NCBI GenBank assembly: GCA_035268985.1
Contig: DATFJV010000025.1
Span: forward strand, 1 to 14,583
Direction of reading: 5' to 3'
Origin: JAAYHV01 sp035268985
Lineage (GTDB): Bacteria > Bacillota > Clostridia > Peptostreptococcales > Anaerovoracaceae
DNA length: 14,583 bases
Program-made: the position numbers and the translations under genes
The notes under the pieces: model-generated
What the model saw: only the letters and a program-made list of their open reading frames with translations
Databases searched by the model: none
What the model was told of the DNA's origin: nothing
Shown here: positions 14,512 to 14,583 of the stretch, piece by piece
Layout: each line of letters starts with the position of its first letter
Numbering within the stretch: the stretch's first letter is position 1

Positions 14512-14545
14512 AATATATTTCTTAAACTCGAAATATTTAGTTCTC
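14501..14545 (+). ncRNA. Predicted structured hairpin RNA 2, unknown family
   Basis: GAGAACTA (14501-14508) and ATATTTC (14515-14521) pair with GAAATAT (14530-14536) and TAGTTCTC (14538-14545). There is a 6-nt bulge on one side and 1 nt on the other, and an 8-nt loop. It follows hairpin 1 after 3 nt and starts with the second copy of the 16-bp repeat. No T-run follows. A TATAAT lies at 14562-14567, so the pair may be the leader or control region of a gene beyond the right edge. Confidence 0.45.
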
Positions 14546-14583
14546 AGATTTGTAACTACAGTATAATATTTAAAGAAAAGCAT

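Noticed and set aside
14440..14545. Start of a CRISPR array
   Set aside because: Only two imperfect repeat copies are seen, the copies lie inside hairpins rather than around unrelated spacers, and no cas gene is visible.

Overview
The window reads as chromosomal DNA of a low-GC, anaerobe-like Firmicute, most probably a Clostridia relative. The base composition is strongly AT-rich and the ribosome-binding sites are strong GGAGG types. GTG starts are used freely, and the genes present (long single-chain pyruvate carboxylase, TypA with an AHVDAGKST P-loop, YdcZ pairs, ComEB-type dCMP deaminase) fit that group. No genus can be assigned from what is visible.

Region by region. (1) Positions 1 to about 1150 are an accessory or decayed stretch. 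They hold the 3' end of an IS30-family transposase, a short array resembling the end repeats of an IS21-family element, a frameshifted small gene remnant on the minus strand and a few hairpins. (2) At 1152-1316 is a self-contained tRNA-Ser(GGA) unit on the minus strand with its own promoter and a very strong terminator. (3) From 1320 to 9066 runs a long minus-strand operon, transcribed typA - mscS-like - pyruvate carboxylase - AlkD-like - DUF4037. Its intergenic gaps are 17 nt or less or are overlaps. (4) At 9122-9188 is a compact divergent promoter region, each promoter with a 17-bp spacer. It serves the typA operon leftward and a lone METTL25-like (Methyltransf_32) methyltransferase rightward. 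(5) That methyltransferase ends convergently, with overlapping stop codons, against a second minus-strand operon: DUF2207 membrane protein followed by two half-size YdcZ/DUF606 membrane proteins. (6) After a 275-bp gap with two inverted repeats, a plus-strand pair encodes a small lipoprotein and a deoxycytidylate deaminase. The window closes with two consecutive RNA-like hairpins that share a repeated 16-mer.

How the genes work together. The typA operon mixes ribosome-associated stress GTPase, osmotic safety valve, anaplerotic carbon entry (pyruvate to oxaloacetate) and base repair. This looks like a growth and stress housekeeping transcription unit rather than one pathway. The DUF2207-YdcZ-YdcZ operon is a purely membrane-based unit of unknown function. 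dCMP deaminase feeds dUMP to thymidylate synthesis. I found no clear defence island, CRISPR array, prophage or biosynthetic cluster. The most interesting unexplained items are the two terminal hairpins, the DUF2207-YdcZ-YdcZ operon and the AlkD-DUF4037 coupled pair.
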